Positions 28,353 through 35,608 of a DNA stretch of 35,608 nucleotides are shown piece by piece. Source of the DNA: Chitinophagaceae bacterium (GTDB lineage: Bacteria > Bacteroidota > Bacteroidia > Chitinophagales > Chitinophagaceae). The position numbers and the translations under genes are program-made. The notes under the pieces were generated by a model. It was given only the letters and a program-made list of their open reading frames with translations, made no database searches and was not told the origin of the DNA. Location: NCBI GenBank assembly GCA_025924755.1, contig JAICHT010000002.1, positions 1-35,608 on the forward strand. Direction: 5' to 3'. Within the stretch, counting starts at the first letter, position 1; each line of letters opens with the position of its first letter.

Positions 28353-29690
28353 ATGCCCAACCGCTCTACTGATACCTTATATCAATTGATCCGCTCCCTG
28401 CAAAAGTCGGAAAAGCGTAATTTTAAGCTGTATGTAAATCGAAATTCGTCGAACGAAGATCTGAAAATAGTACAATTGTTTGATGCGCTGGACCGCATGA
28501 ATGAGTATGATGAAGAGGCATTGCTCCGGCGGGCACCTTCTATAAAAAAGCAGCAATTATCTAATATCAAAGCACACCTGTATAAACAGATACTGGCCAG
28601 CCTGCGGTTGCTGGAAAGCGAAGAAAATATCGATATTCAATTACATGAGCAACTGGATTATGCCCGCATCCTGTATAATAAAGGATTGTATCATCAAAGC
28701 TTAAAAATACTTGACAAAATAAAGGAACACGCCAAAGCTACCAACCAGCTTAGCTTTTTGATGCAGGTATTGTTTTTAGAAAAAAAGATTGAATCGCTGC
28801 ATATTACCCGAAGTATGCAGGACCGTGCCGACCAACTTACCAGCGAAGCGGATAACGTAAACGAACACTTAACGGCCATTACAAAACTATCAAACCTGGC
28901 CCTGCAGCTATACAGTTGGTATATTAAAAACGGCCATGCCCGCAATGAAGCTGATGAAATATCTATTACCCGGTTTTTTAAAGAAAACCTGCCCGCGGAA
29001 TCATTTAATAAAAAGGGTTTTTACGAGGAGTTATATTTATCGCAAAGCTATTGCTGGTATGCTTTCATTCGACAGGATTTCTTAATGTATTACCGCTATA
29101 CGCAAAGATGGGTGGATGTATTTTACGAGCAGCCTTTTATGATTGATATTGAAACAGCTCATTTTATAAAGGGGCTGCATAATTTAATAAGTGCACATTT
29201 TGATTTACTGAATTATAAGAAGTTTGATGATACCTTAATAAAGTTTGAAGCATTTGCAGCTTCGCCTACGGTTACTGAAAACGACAACAACCGCATACAG
29301 GTTTTTGTGTATTTGTATATAGCAAAAATTAACCAGCATTTTTTGCACGGCACCTTTACCGAAGGATTAAAACTGGTGCCTTACATTGAAGAAAAGCTGG
29401 TGGAGTATCTGTTATACCTGGATCGCCACCGCATATTGGTCTTTTATTACAAAATAGCTTCATTATATTTTGGCAGCGGCGATTATGGAAGAACGATAGA
29501 TTATCTCAATAAGATCATTAACTGGAAAGTTGATTTGCGAACCGACCTGCAATGCTATGCCCGGTTGCTGCATTTGATTGCTCATTATGAGTTAGGTAAT
29601 TTTGAAATATTAGAATATCTTATCAAATCGGTTTATCGCTTTATGGCCAAGCTGGGTAATTTAAGTGTAGTGGAAGAAGAGATATTTTAA
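28353..29690 (+). CDS. Helical protein of unknown function, cut short by in-frame TAA
   Basis: 445 residues, starting MPNRSTDTLYQLIRSLQKSE, almost entirely predicted alpha-helical by eye and without signal peptide or membrane segments. Repeated helix pairs such as ARILYNKGLYHQSLKILDKI and ASLYFGSGDYGRTIDYLNKI suggest TPR-like repeats. I recognise the general style of cytoplasmic Bacteroidota proteins with an SEKR-F-K-L-Y N-terminus but can name no function. The TAA at 29688-29690 interrupts a frame that continues for 71 credible codons, so this is probably a truncated gene of an originally 517-codon protein. It is divergent from leuA (203 nt between starts). No clear promoter box was seen. 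Confidence 0.75.
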   Translation: MPNRSTDTLYQLIRSLQKSEKRNFKLYVNRNSSNEDLKIVQLFDALDRMNEYDEEALLRRAPSIKKQQLSNIKAHLYKQILASLRLLESEENIDIQLHEQLDYARILYNKGLYHQSLKILDKIKEHAKATNQLSFLMQVLFLEKKIESLHITRSMQDRADQLTSEADNVNEHLTAITKLSNLALQLYSWYIKNGHARNEADEISITRFFKENLPAESFNKKGFYEELYLSQSYCWYAFIRQDFLMYYRYTQRWVDVFYEQPFMIDIETAHFIKGLHNLISAHFDLLNYKKFDDTLIKFEAFAASPTVTENDNNRIQVFVYLYIAKINQHFLHGTFTEGLKLVPYIEEKLVEYLLYLDRHRILVFYYKIASLYFGSGDYGRTIDYLNKIINWKVDLRTDLQCYARLLHLIAHYELGNFEILEYLIKSVYRFMAKLGNLSVVEEEIF

Positions 29691-29906
29691 TTTCTGCGCA
29701 ACTCCTTTCATTTATCGGCCCGGCAGTTAAAACCTGAATTTGAAAAACTGCTGTGCCGGTTAAAGCAAATTGAGAACAGCCGTTTTGAAACCCGCGCTTT
29801 CGCTTATCTTGATATTATTTCGTGGCTGGAAAGTAAAATAAGCAGCAAGCCAGTACAAGATATTATCCGTGAAAAATATATAAATGCATCCGAAAAACGG
29901 AAGTAA
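29691..29906 (+). pseudogene. In-frame C-terminal remnant of the 28353 gene
   Basis: Directly after the TAA at 29688-29690 the same frame stays open for 71 codons, from FLRNSFHLSARQLKPEF to AYLDIISWLESKI and a Lys-rich end, stopping at TAA 29904-29906. Composition and helical character continue those of the upstream part, and no start codon lies near its beginning. This points to a nonsense mutation (or a sequencing error) in one gene rather than two genes. Confidence 0.7.
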
Positions 29907-30001
29907 GCAGATTAATATCCTTCATTAATGAATAGCTGCTTAATTTTATAACAGTTTAGTCGTACCACAGGTATGAATTCCTTAACCATAATCTTGATAC
30001 A

Positions 30002-31075
30002 ATGAAAAACGCTTTTTCTTTGCCTGATACATACGCCTTTCAGCAAACTATTGATGACAAACCTACCAATTTATATATTCTTAAAAAGGGCAACCTGCAA
30101 GCTGCTATTACCAATTTTGGCGGCAGGCTGGTTAGTTTATTAGTGCCGGACCGCAAGAATATTTTAACCGATGTGTTAGTGGGTTTTGATAGCGTTAGCG
30201 ATTATCAAAAATCTACCGAACCGTACTATGGTGCTACCATTGGCCGCTATGGCAACCGGATAGCAAACGGCAAGTTTACCTTAGACGGGCATGCGTATAC
30301 GCTGGCAATTAATAATGGTCCTAACAGCCTGCACGGTGGTATAAAGGGTTTTCAATATGTGGTGTGGGATGCCGAACAGGTAAATGAATATACGCTGCAG
30401 CTTAGCTATGTATCAAAAGACGGCGAAGAAGGATATCCGGGAAACCTGCACGTAAAAATTATTTTTTCATTAACCGACCGCAATGAATTGCATATTGCCT
30501 ATGAAGCTACTACAGATAAACCTACAGTCATTAACCTTACTAACCACGCCTATTACAATTTAAACGGGCAGGGGAGTGGAACTATATTAAACCATCTTTT
30601 GCAAATTAACGCCGATGCATATACGCCGGTGAATGATACGCTGATTCCATTTGGAACAATAATGCCTGTAGCCAATACGCCATTTGATTTTACAAAGCAA
30701 ACGGTTATTGGCTCAAGAATAAATAAGGATAATGAGCAATTAAAAAATGGCAAGGGATACGACCATAATTTTGTAATAAACGGGGCAGCGGATGCTGTGA
30801 AATTTACCGCCCGTGCCGTTGGCAATGAAACCGGCATTACAATGGAAGTGTTTACCCGCGAGCCTGGCGTACAGTTTTATACCGGCAACTTTATGAAAGG
30901 GGAAAACCAAATCAAAGGAGGGTATATGGATGATTATCGTACTGCTTTTTGCCTGGAAACACAGCATTATCCGGATTCACCAAACCAACCCAATTTTCCT
31001 TCTACGGTTTTAAATCCGGGTGAAGTGTATCATACCGAAACCCTATACCGGTTTTCAGCAACGAATATGGATTAA
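30002..31075 (+). CDS. galM: Aldose 1-epimerase (galactose mutarotase)
   Basis: Interconverts alpha and beta anomers of galactose or glucose, preparing alpha-D-galactose for galactokinase. 357 residues. Substrate motifs are TIGRYGNRIANGKF (about 79-92) and NNGPNSLHGG; the catalytic acid is His182 in NLTNHAYYNL and the catalytic base Glu319 in CLETQHYPDSPNQP. No signal peptide is visible, so it is likely cytoplasmic. It is convergent with galK: its TAA is immediately followed by the galK stop on the other strand. The start is ATG 30002, and the 95 nt before it contain only a weak -7-like box (TAATCTTG). Confidence 0.96.
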   Translation: MKNAFSLPDTYAFQQTIDDKPTNLYILKKGNLQAAITNFGGRLVSLLVPDRKNILTDVLVGFDSVSDYQKSTEPYYGATIGRYGNRIANGKFTLDGHAYTLAINNGPNSLHGGIKGFQYVVWDAEQVNEYTLQLSYVSKDGEEGYPGNLHVKIIFSLTDRNELHIAYEATTDKPTVINLTNHAYYNLNGQGSGTILNHLLQINADAYTPVNDTLIPFGTIMPVANTPFDFTKQTVIGSRINKDNEQLKNGKGYDHNFVINGAADAVKFTARAVGNETGITMEVFTREPGVQFYTGNFMKGENQIKGGYMDDYRTAFCLETQHYPDSPNQPNFPSTVLNPGEVYHTETLYRFSATNMD

Positions 31076-32263
31076 CTATTGCGCAACCAGGCTGGTGCCT
31101 TGTTCTATTTCAGCAATATAGTAGGTAAGATCCAGTGCCATGGCTTGTTTATAGGCTTTAGTAATATCAGCAGCCAGGCCGTCGATGGCCTCATTTTTTA
31201 TGATATTGATGGTGCAGCCACCAAAGCCACCACCCATCATACGGGCGCCTAATACGGCCAGATTGCCTTTTACATAATCCACCAAAAAATCCAGTTCTTT
31301 GCAGCTTACTCCATATTCTTTACTCAGTCCCTCGTGCGTTTGAAACATCTTTTGGCCCAAAGCGGCAATATCACCTTTTTTTAAATCTTCACAACCGTTC
31401 AGCAGCCGCTGTATTTCTTCTACCACATATTTGCACCTCCGGTAAATTATTTCATCTTTTGGTTTCACATATTGGTTCAGCATTTCCATTGTAGCATCTC
31501 TCAGGCTGTTTACCTGCGGATGGCGTTCTTTAATCCACGCTACGCCTTGTTCACACTGCTGTCTTCTAACATTATATTCTGAAGAAGCCAATGAGTGCTC
31601 CACATTTGTGTTAAACAGCACGAGCTTCATATTGTGAAGTTGAAAGGGGACATATTCATGTTGGAGCGACCGGCAATCCAGTTTTATTACATGATCTTTT
31701 TTACCAAACATGGAAGCAAACATATCCATAATGCCTACCCGCACTCCGGCAAAACTGTGCTCTGCTTTTTGAGCCATTTTTACCATTTCCATTTTATCAA
31801 TACCTAACGAGAACAATTCGTTTAGCGCAAAAGCTGTAGCGCATTCTACCGCGGCGGATGAAGAAAGTCCGGCGCCGATTGGCACATCGCCATCAAGCGC
31901 CAGGTTGAAACCATTGATAGGATGCCCATTTTTTACCAGTTGATCTACCACACCCAGCACATAAGTAGCCCAGCCTTTTACGGGTTTAATATCGGCCAGA
32001 TTTACTTGGAGGGTTTCATCAAAATCTACGGAATATAAATGAATGGTTTTATCGGTTCGGGTGCTAACCGCTACATAAATAGCTTTATCAATGGCGCCGG
32101 GCAAAACAAAGCCTTCATTATAGTCCGTATGCTCACCAATGATATTTACCCGGCCCGGAGAGCGGATAACCAACGGCTTCGCTTTAAAAAGCGCTTCAAA
32201 CTTCTGTTGAACCTTATCGGCCATAGGGCGGTTGATATCCTGCGGTTGCTGCATGCGTTTCAT
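31076..32263 (-). CDS. galK: Galactokinase
   Basis: Phosphorylates alpha-D-galactose to galactose 1-phosphate with ATP, first step of the Leloir pathway; GHMP kinase. 395 residues. The galactokinase signature GRVNIIGEHTDYNEGFVLPG starts at residue 37, the ATP motif PIGAGLSSSAAVE is at about 128-140, the catalytic Asp180 is in GIMDMFASMFG, and the third GHMP motif is MMGGGFGGCTINI. The start at 32263 gives MKRMQQPQDINRP before the conserved MADKVQQKFEALF; the ATG at codon 14 is a good alternative. No galT or galE lies in the window. Confidence 0.96.
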   Translation of the reverse strand: MKRMQQPQDINRPMADKVQQKFEALFKAKPLVIRSPGRVNIIGEHTDYNEGFVLPGAIDKAIYVAVSTRTDKTIHLYSVDFDETLQVNLADIKPVKGWATYVLGVVDQLVKNGHPINGFNLALDGDVPIGAGLSSSAAVECATAFALNELFSLGIDKMEMVKMAQKAEHSFAGVRVGIMDMFASMFGKKDHVIKLDCRSLQHEYVPFQLHNMKLVLFNTNVEHSLASSEYNVRRQQCEQGVAWIKERHPQVNSLRDATMEMLNQYVKPKDEIIYRRCKYVVEEIQRLLNGCEDLKKGDIAALGQKMFQTHEGLSKEYGVSCKELDFLVDYVKGNLAVLGARMMGGGFGGCTINIIKNEAIDGLAADITKAYKQAMALDLTYYIAEIEQGTSLVAQ

Positions 32264-32472
32264 TTTATAAGAGGGTGAAAGTTAATACTTTCCACAGAGA
32301 TTCCGGCGATAGAATCTTCGATATTATCGGTCTCGTCTGCTATATTTTCTGTTTCAACGACAAAAAACCAATTTAACACGATTTAAGGATTGCATTTGTG
32401 CAACTTTCCCATTATTTTGAGTTCTAATTCTAAAGAACAGAATTAAAATTTATTATCCAAATTATCCCTACT

Positions 32473-33612
32473 ATGTTACCTACTAAAACATTGCACTCCG
32501 TTCCGGAAAACGATCCTGATCTTCATAAGCGATGGTCTGAAGAAAAAGCGACCGCCTGGTTTGAAAAAAATGGCTGGATGGTAGGCTGTAATTACATTCC
32601 TCATTCGGCTATCAACCAATTGGAAATGTGGCAGGCAGAAACGTTCGATCCATTTTTAATTGATAAAGAATTGAGCTGGGCTGCTGGTTTGGGTTTTAAT
32701 ACCGTACGCGTTTTTTTGCACGATCTGCTATGGCAACAGGATTCGGCCGGGTTCTTACAACGCATTGATCAATTTTTGGCTATTGCCCATAAGTATAATA
32801 TCAGAACCATGCTGGTGCTTTTTGACGCCGTATGGGATCCCCATCCAAAACTGGGTAAGCAGCCGGAGCCACGGCACAACGTACACAATTCGGGCTGGGT
32901 GCAGTCTCCGGGCTATCATGTTTTAAATGATGCCAATCGGTACGATGAATTACACAGCTATGTACATGGTATTGTAAGTCATTTTAAAGATGATGAGCGG
33001 GTGCTGATATGGGATTTATTTAATGAGCCCGATAATATGAACCTGGCCAGCTATAAAGATGATAGCTATGCGGCAGATAAAGCGGCTTTGTCTATGAAAT
33101 TGCTGAAGAAAACCATTGGCTGGGTAAGAAGTATCGATCCATCGCAACCCATTACTATGGCACCTTGGCAATACGACTGGAGCGATCATGACAAGCTTAC
33201 GGACCTGGATAACTATATGTTCAGCCATGCCGATATTATCAGCTTTCATTGCTATGAAAAAAGGCACGGGATCAAGAAAAGAATCTTACAGTTAAAACGC
33301 TACAACCGGCCCATGATGTGTACGGAATATATGTCGCGCCAGTCCGGAAGTACATTTCAAAAAATATTGCCGGTATTAAAAAAGCATAATGTAGGTGCTT
33401 ACAACTGGGGATTTGTAGCCGGTAAAACGCAAACACATTGCCCATGGGATTCCTGGCAGAAAAAATATAAAAAAGAACCTAAGGTTTGGTTTCATGATGT
33501 CTTCCGCTCTAATGGCGAACCGTTTGATGCCGAAGAAATTACTTTTTTGAAAAAGATTACTAAAAAAGAAACCCGGATTAAAACCAGGGCCAACTATCAA
33601 AAAGTAGCTTAG
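32473..33612 (+). CDS. Glycoside hydrolase, cellulase-like clan A (GH5-type)
   Basis: 379-residue (beta/alpha)8 hydrolase. Clan-A landmarks are LGFNTVRVFLHD (about 73-84), the acid/base Glu185 in WDLFNEPD and the probable nucleophile Glu285 in MMCTEYMSRQ near the end of the barrel. HCYEK and AYNWGFVAGKTQT are other barrel-rim motifs. There is no signal peptide or lipobox, so it appears cytoplasmic, unlike secreted cellulases or xylanases. The likely substrates are oligosaccharides or glycosides imported into the cell; specificity (glucan, mannan, xylan) cannot be read. Neighbouring galM and galK give a loose sugar-catabolism context. A bidirectional terminator follows. Confidence 0.82.
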   Translation: MLPTKTLHSVPENDPDLHKRWSEEKATAWFEKNGWMVGCNYIPHSAINQLEMWQAETFDPFLIDKELSWAAGLGFNTVRVFLHDLLWQQDSAGFLQRIDQFLAIAHKYNIRTMLVLFDAVWDPHPKLGKQPEPRHNVHNSGWVQSPGYHVLNDANRYDELHSYVHGIVSHFKDDERVLIWDLFNEPDNMNLASYKDDSYAADKAALSMKLLKKTIGWVRSIDPSQPITMAPWQYDWSDHDKLTDLDNYMFSHADIISFHCYEKRHGIKKRILQLKRYNRPMMCTEYMSRQSGSTFQKILPVLKKHNVGAYNWGFVAGKTQTHCPWDSWQKKYKKEPKVWFHDVFRSNGEPFDAEEITFLKKITKKETRIKTRANYQKVA

Positions 33613-33635
33613 TAGCTTTTTTTATACAACTTTAA

Positions 33636-33676
33636 GCAACAAAAAAGCACTAATCCATTAGTGCTTTTTTTGTTGC
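33636..33676. terminator. Bidirectional terminator between hydrolase and aldo/keto reductase
   Basis: An 18-bp near-perfect inverted repeat, with arms GCAACAAAAAAGCACTAA and its complement carrying one extra T, has loop TCCA. A and T runs on both sides serve the convergent genes ending at 33612 and 33694. Confidence 0.87.
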
Positions 33677-33693
33677 TACAAAAAGAAAGTCTG

Positions 33694-34689
33694 CTACTTC
33701 AAAATACTATTAATGCGGTTGATTTCTTCGGTACTAAAATGGTAATTATCGAGGCATTTTATAGAGTCGGTTACCTGCTCTGGCTTGCTTACCCCAAGAA
33801 GTACCGAGGTAATACGTGGGTCTTTTAATATCCAGGCAAGCGCCATCTGGGCTAACTTTTGTCCACGCTGCTGTGCCAGTTCATTCAGCTGGCGTACTTT
33901 ATTAATTTTATCTTCTGTTAGCTGGTCTTCCTCCATAGCGCCATTGCCGCGATGGCTTGCCGCACGGGAGTCTTCGGGTATGCCGCCTAAATATTTATTA
34001 GTAAGAAGCCCTTGCGCCAGAGGGGAAAATGGAATGCAGCCTACGCCTTCCTTACCTAAAAGATCCAACAAACCATTTTCAATCCAGCGGTCGAACATGG
34101 AATATTTAGGCTGATGAATTAAACAAGGCGTACCCAAACTTTTCAGTATCTGTATGGCTTTTGCGGCTTCCTCCGGCTGATAGCTGGAGATGCCTACATA
34201 TAATGCCTTGCCCTGCCGAACCATCAGGTCAAGTGTCATCATCGTTTCTTCCAGTGGTGTTTCTGGGTCGGGACGGTGATGATAAAAAATATCCACATAA
34301 TCCAATCCCATCCGCTTCAAACTCTGGTCTAAGCTGGCTGTCAAGTATTTTTTAGAACCCCAATCGCCATATGGCCCTTCCCACATTTTCCATCCGGCTT
34401 TTGTGGATATAATCAGTTCATCGCGGTAGCTTTTAAAATCTTCGGAAAAAATTTTTCCGAAAGTCTCTTCGGCCGATCCGGGCGGCGGCCCGTAATTGTT
34501 GGCTAAATCAAAATGCGTGATGCCACTATCGAAGCTAAGGTGTAAAATATTGCGGGCATTTTGCAATACATCAATATGGCCGAAGTTGTGCCACAAACCC
34601 AGCGACACGGCAGGTAGCTTAAGGCCACTATTACCACACCGGCGGTACTCCATATGCTGGTAACGTTGATCATTAGGTGTATACGACAT
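33694..34689 (-). CDS. yghZ: Aldo/keto reductase, YghZ / glyceraldehyde-3-phosphate reductase type
   Basis: NADPH-dependent carbonyl reductase of the AKR14/YghZ group. E. coli YghZ reduces L-glyceraldehyde 3-phosphate and methylglyoxal. 331 residues. The match runs throughout: RRCGNSGLKLPAVSLGLWHN, then ITHFDLANNYGPPPGSAEE, SLDQSLKRMGLDYVDIFYHH and FSPLAQGLLTNKYLGGIP. The catalytic tetrad is visible as D61, Y66, K97 and H138. The cofactor region ALAWILKDPRITSVLLGVSK is near the C-terminus. It is divergent from the SAM-riboswitch gene at the right edge. Whether this homologue keeps the detoxification role is inferred. Confidence 0.93.
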   Translation of the reverse strand: MSYTPNDQRYQHMEYRRCGNSGLKLPAVSLGLWHNFGHIDVLQNARNILHLSFDSGITHFDLANNYGPPPGSAEETFGKIFSEDFKSYRDELIISTKAGWKMWEGPYGDWGSKKYLTASLDQSLKRMGLDYVDIFYHHRPDPETPLEETMMTLDLMVRQGKALYVGISSYQPEEAAKAIQILKSLGTPCLIHQPKYSMFDRWIENGLLDLLGKEGVGCIPFSPLAQGLLTNKYLGGIPEDSRAASHRGNGAMEEDQLTEDKINKVRQLNELAQQRGQKLAQMALAWILKDPRITSVLLGVSKPEQVTDSIKCLDNYHFSTEEINRINSILK

Positions 34690-34789
34690 AAAACTGAAAC
34701 TGTGGTTTTGATTTCAATAATTAAATAATATCAGGCAACTATTTTCCTGCTTTTACAGATGATAAAAATAGAACTTAAGTAGTACGAAT

Positions 34790-34820
34790 GTATCAAATAC
34801 ACCTGAAGTAAATTTGATAC
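34790..34820. repeat. Inverted repeat GTATCAAAT-N13-ATTTGATAC
   Basis: Two perfect 9-bp arms (34790-34798 and 34812-34820) are separated by 13 bp, about 100 bp upstream of the aldo/keto reductase start and 75 bp upstream of the homoserine dehydrogenase promoter. The form suits a dimeric regulator's operator or a hairpin. No regulator is identified. Confidence 0.5.
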
Positions 34821-34825
34821 CAAAT

Positions 34826-34863
34826 TTTCTATCCTTTTCTAACCTGTTTTAAATGGATAGAAA
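34826..34863. repeat. Inverted repeat TTTCTATCC-N20-GGATAGAAA
   Basis: A second perfect 9-bp inverted repeat (34826-34834 and 34855-34863) begins 5 bp after the first. A small CGCC-ATCA-GGCG palindrome follows at 34864-34875. The arms differ in sequence from the first repeat, so these are not copies of one site. Confidence 0.45.
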
Positions 34864-34894
34864 CGCCATCAGGCGACTGGGGTTTAGTTTAGCA

Positions 34895-34924
34895 TTTGTA
34901 ATTAATTTATCCTCTTTATATTTG
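34895..34924 (+). promoter_or_regulatory. Bacteroidota promoter of the SAM-riboswitch transcript
   Basis: TTTG at 34895-34898 and TATATTTG at 34917-34924 match the -33 and -7 (TAnnTTTG) elements with an 18-bp spacer. Transcription would begin a few bases later, just before the first riboswitch base at 34944. Confidence 0.7.
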
Positions 34925-34943
34925 CGCCAGTTCTTACCAAACA

Positions 34944-35050
34944 CTTATCAAGAAAGGCTGAGGGATATGGCCCTTTGAAGCCTTGGCAACCTATTAAGCA
35001 GCAGTTTAATAAGGTGCTAACTCCATCACGTATTATGCGTGAGAGATAAG
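34944..35050 (+). ncRNA. SAM-I riboswitch (S-box)
   Basis: The region begins CTTATCAAGAAAGGCTGAGGG and closes with GAGAGATAAG, so P1 is CTTATC/GATAAG. The conserved core is present: GGCTGAGGGA, the GAAGCCTTGGCAACC stretch, and AAGGTGCTAACTCC before the P4 hairpin (CATCACG-TATTATG-CGTGAG type). It binds S-adenosylmethionine and here precedes a homoserine dehydrogenase. The sequence AGTCAGA at its 3' end (35049-35055) can pair with TCTGATT (35088-35094), giving an antiterminator that competes with both P1 and the terminator. High SAM should therefore end transcription. Confidence 0.95.
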
Positions 35051-35082
35051 TCAGATCCAGCTTTATAACTAAATTTTTATAA

Positions 35083-35112
35083 GCGCTTCTGATTTTTCAG
35101 GAGCGTTTTTTA
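35083..35112 (+). terminator. Riboswitch expression-platform terminator
   Basis: CGCTTCTGA (35084-35092) pairs with TCAGGAGCG (35097-35105) through nine pairs with one G-U and a TTTT loop, followed by TTTTTT. It ends 60 nt before the homoserine dehydrogenase ATG. Confidence 0.88.
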
Positions 35113-35171
35113 TTACGTTCCTACCTGCCTTGCTGAGCGGTTTTGTAAGCCTTTTATTTAAAAATATAAAG

Positions 35172-35608
35172 ATGTGTAATCAAGAAAAACTTGTTATTGG
35201 CTTAGTAGGATTTGGCGTCGTAGGAGAAGGTATTTACCAGGTATTGCAACAGGCGCCTTCCTTGCAGGCCACCATAAAAAAAATATGCATCCGGCAAAAA
35301 AATAAATTACGGAATGCTCCTGCAGATATGTTTACAACTGACTATAACGAACTCCTGCAAGATGATACTATTAACGTCATAGTAGAATTGATAGACGATG
35401 CAAAAGAAGCGTACACGATAGTAACAAAGGCATTAAAAAGCGGCAAGGCGGTAGTAAGTGCTAATAAAAAAATGATTGCGGTACACTTATCCGAATTGTT
35501 AGACCTTCAGCAGCAATATGGCACTCCATTTTTATACGAAGCAGCGGTGTGTGGCAGTATTCCTATTATAAGAAATCTGGAAGAATATTACGATAACGAT
35601 TTGCTGCA
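35172..35608 (+). CDS. hom: Homoserine dehydrogenase, N-terminal part (runs off right edge)
   Basis: Reduces aspartate semialdehyde to homoserine, the branch point to methionine and threonine. The 145 visible residues start MCNQEKLVIGLVGFGVVGEG, with the NAD(P) loop GFGVVG at 13-18. VVSANKKMIA at about 94-103 holds the conserved Lys, and YEAAVCGSIPIIRNLEEYY is the homoserine dehydrogenase signature region. There is no kinase domain in front, so it is the monofunctional form at least at its N-terminus. SAM-riboswitch control ties it to methionine synthesis, and met genes probably follow outside the window. Confidence 0.93.
   Translation, partial: MCNQEKLVIGLVGFGVVGEGIYQVLQQAPSLQATIKKICIRQKNKLRNAPADMFTTDYNELLQDDTINVIVELIDDAKEAYTIVTKALKSGKAVVSANKKMIAVHLSELLDLQQQYGTPFLYEAAVCGSIPIIRNLEEYYDNDLL

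Noticed and set aside
29688-29690. TAA as a recoded sense codon or selenocysteine
   Set aside because: Selenocysteine uses TGA, and no recoding signal is visible. A nonsense mutation or read error is simpler.

Overview
The window reads as chromosomal DNA of a Bacteroidota bacterium, most like a member of the Chitinophagaceae. This placement is an inference from protein style (Bacteroidota-type ketol-acid reductoisomerase, OmpL-like beta-barrel porin), from promoters of the TTTG / TAnnTTTG type and from the lack of clear Shine-Dalgarno sites. It is mostly a dense amino-acid and nitrogen assimilation region. I see no phage, IS element, CRISPR array, rRNA or tRNA.

Left part (1-14.3 kb). A ThrA-like aspartokinase runs off the left edge. 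Upstream of it lies a Thr/Ile-rich reading frame that may be a thr leader peptide. PEP carboxylase (ppc) is divergent and would supply oxaloacetate to the aspartate family. A nitrogen-uptake block follows on the minus strand: ammonium transporter, outer-membrane porin, ammonium transporter, then glutamate synthase gltB-gltD.

Middle (14.5-28.15 kb). A single minus-strand run encodes all of leucine, valine and isoleucine synthesis, in transcription order leuA-leuC-leuD-[tandem ABC ATPase]-leuB-[leader peptide + terminator]-ilvE-ilvD-ilvB-ilvN-ilvC-ilvA. Between leuB and ilvE I find a short ORF too small for routine gene calling. It encodes a 32-residue peptide with nine consecutive Ile/Val residues and is followed by a GC-rich hairpin and T-tract. 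The Gly codons at its end can pair with the 5' arm of that terminator. This is a ribosome-mediated attenuator that could uncouple ilv from leu expression. The ABC protein inside the leu block resembles ModF; its first nucleotide-binding half looks catalytically degenerate and its second looks intact.

Right part (28.3-35.6 kb). A helical protein of unknown function is interrupted by an in-frame TAA, with 71 clearly related codons after it. Then come aldose 1-epimerase and galactokinase (convergent, abutting), a cytoplasmic clan-A (GH5-like) glycoside hydrolase, and a YghZ-type aldo/keto reductase. The window ends with a promoter, a SAM-I riboswitch, an intrinsic terminator and the start of a homoserine dehydrogenase. 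The two ends therefore carry aspartate-family genes under apparently different controls: possible Thr/Ile attenuation on the left and a SAM riboswitch on the right.
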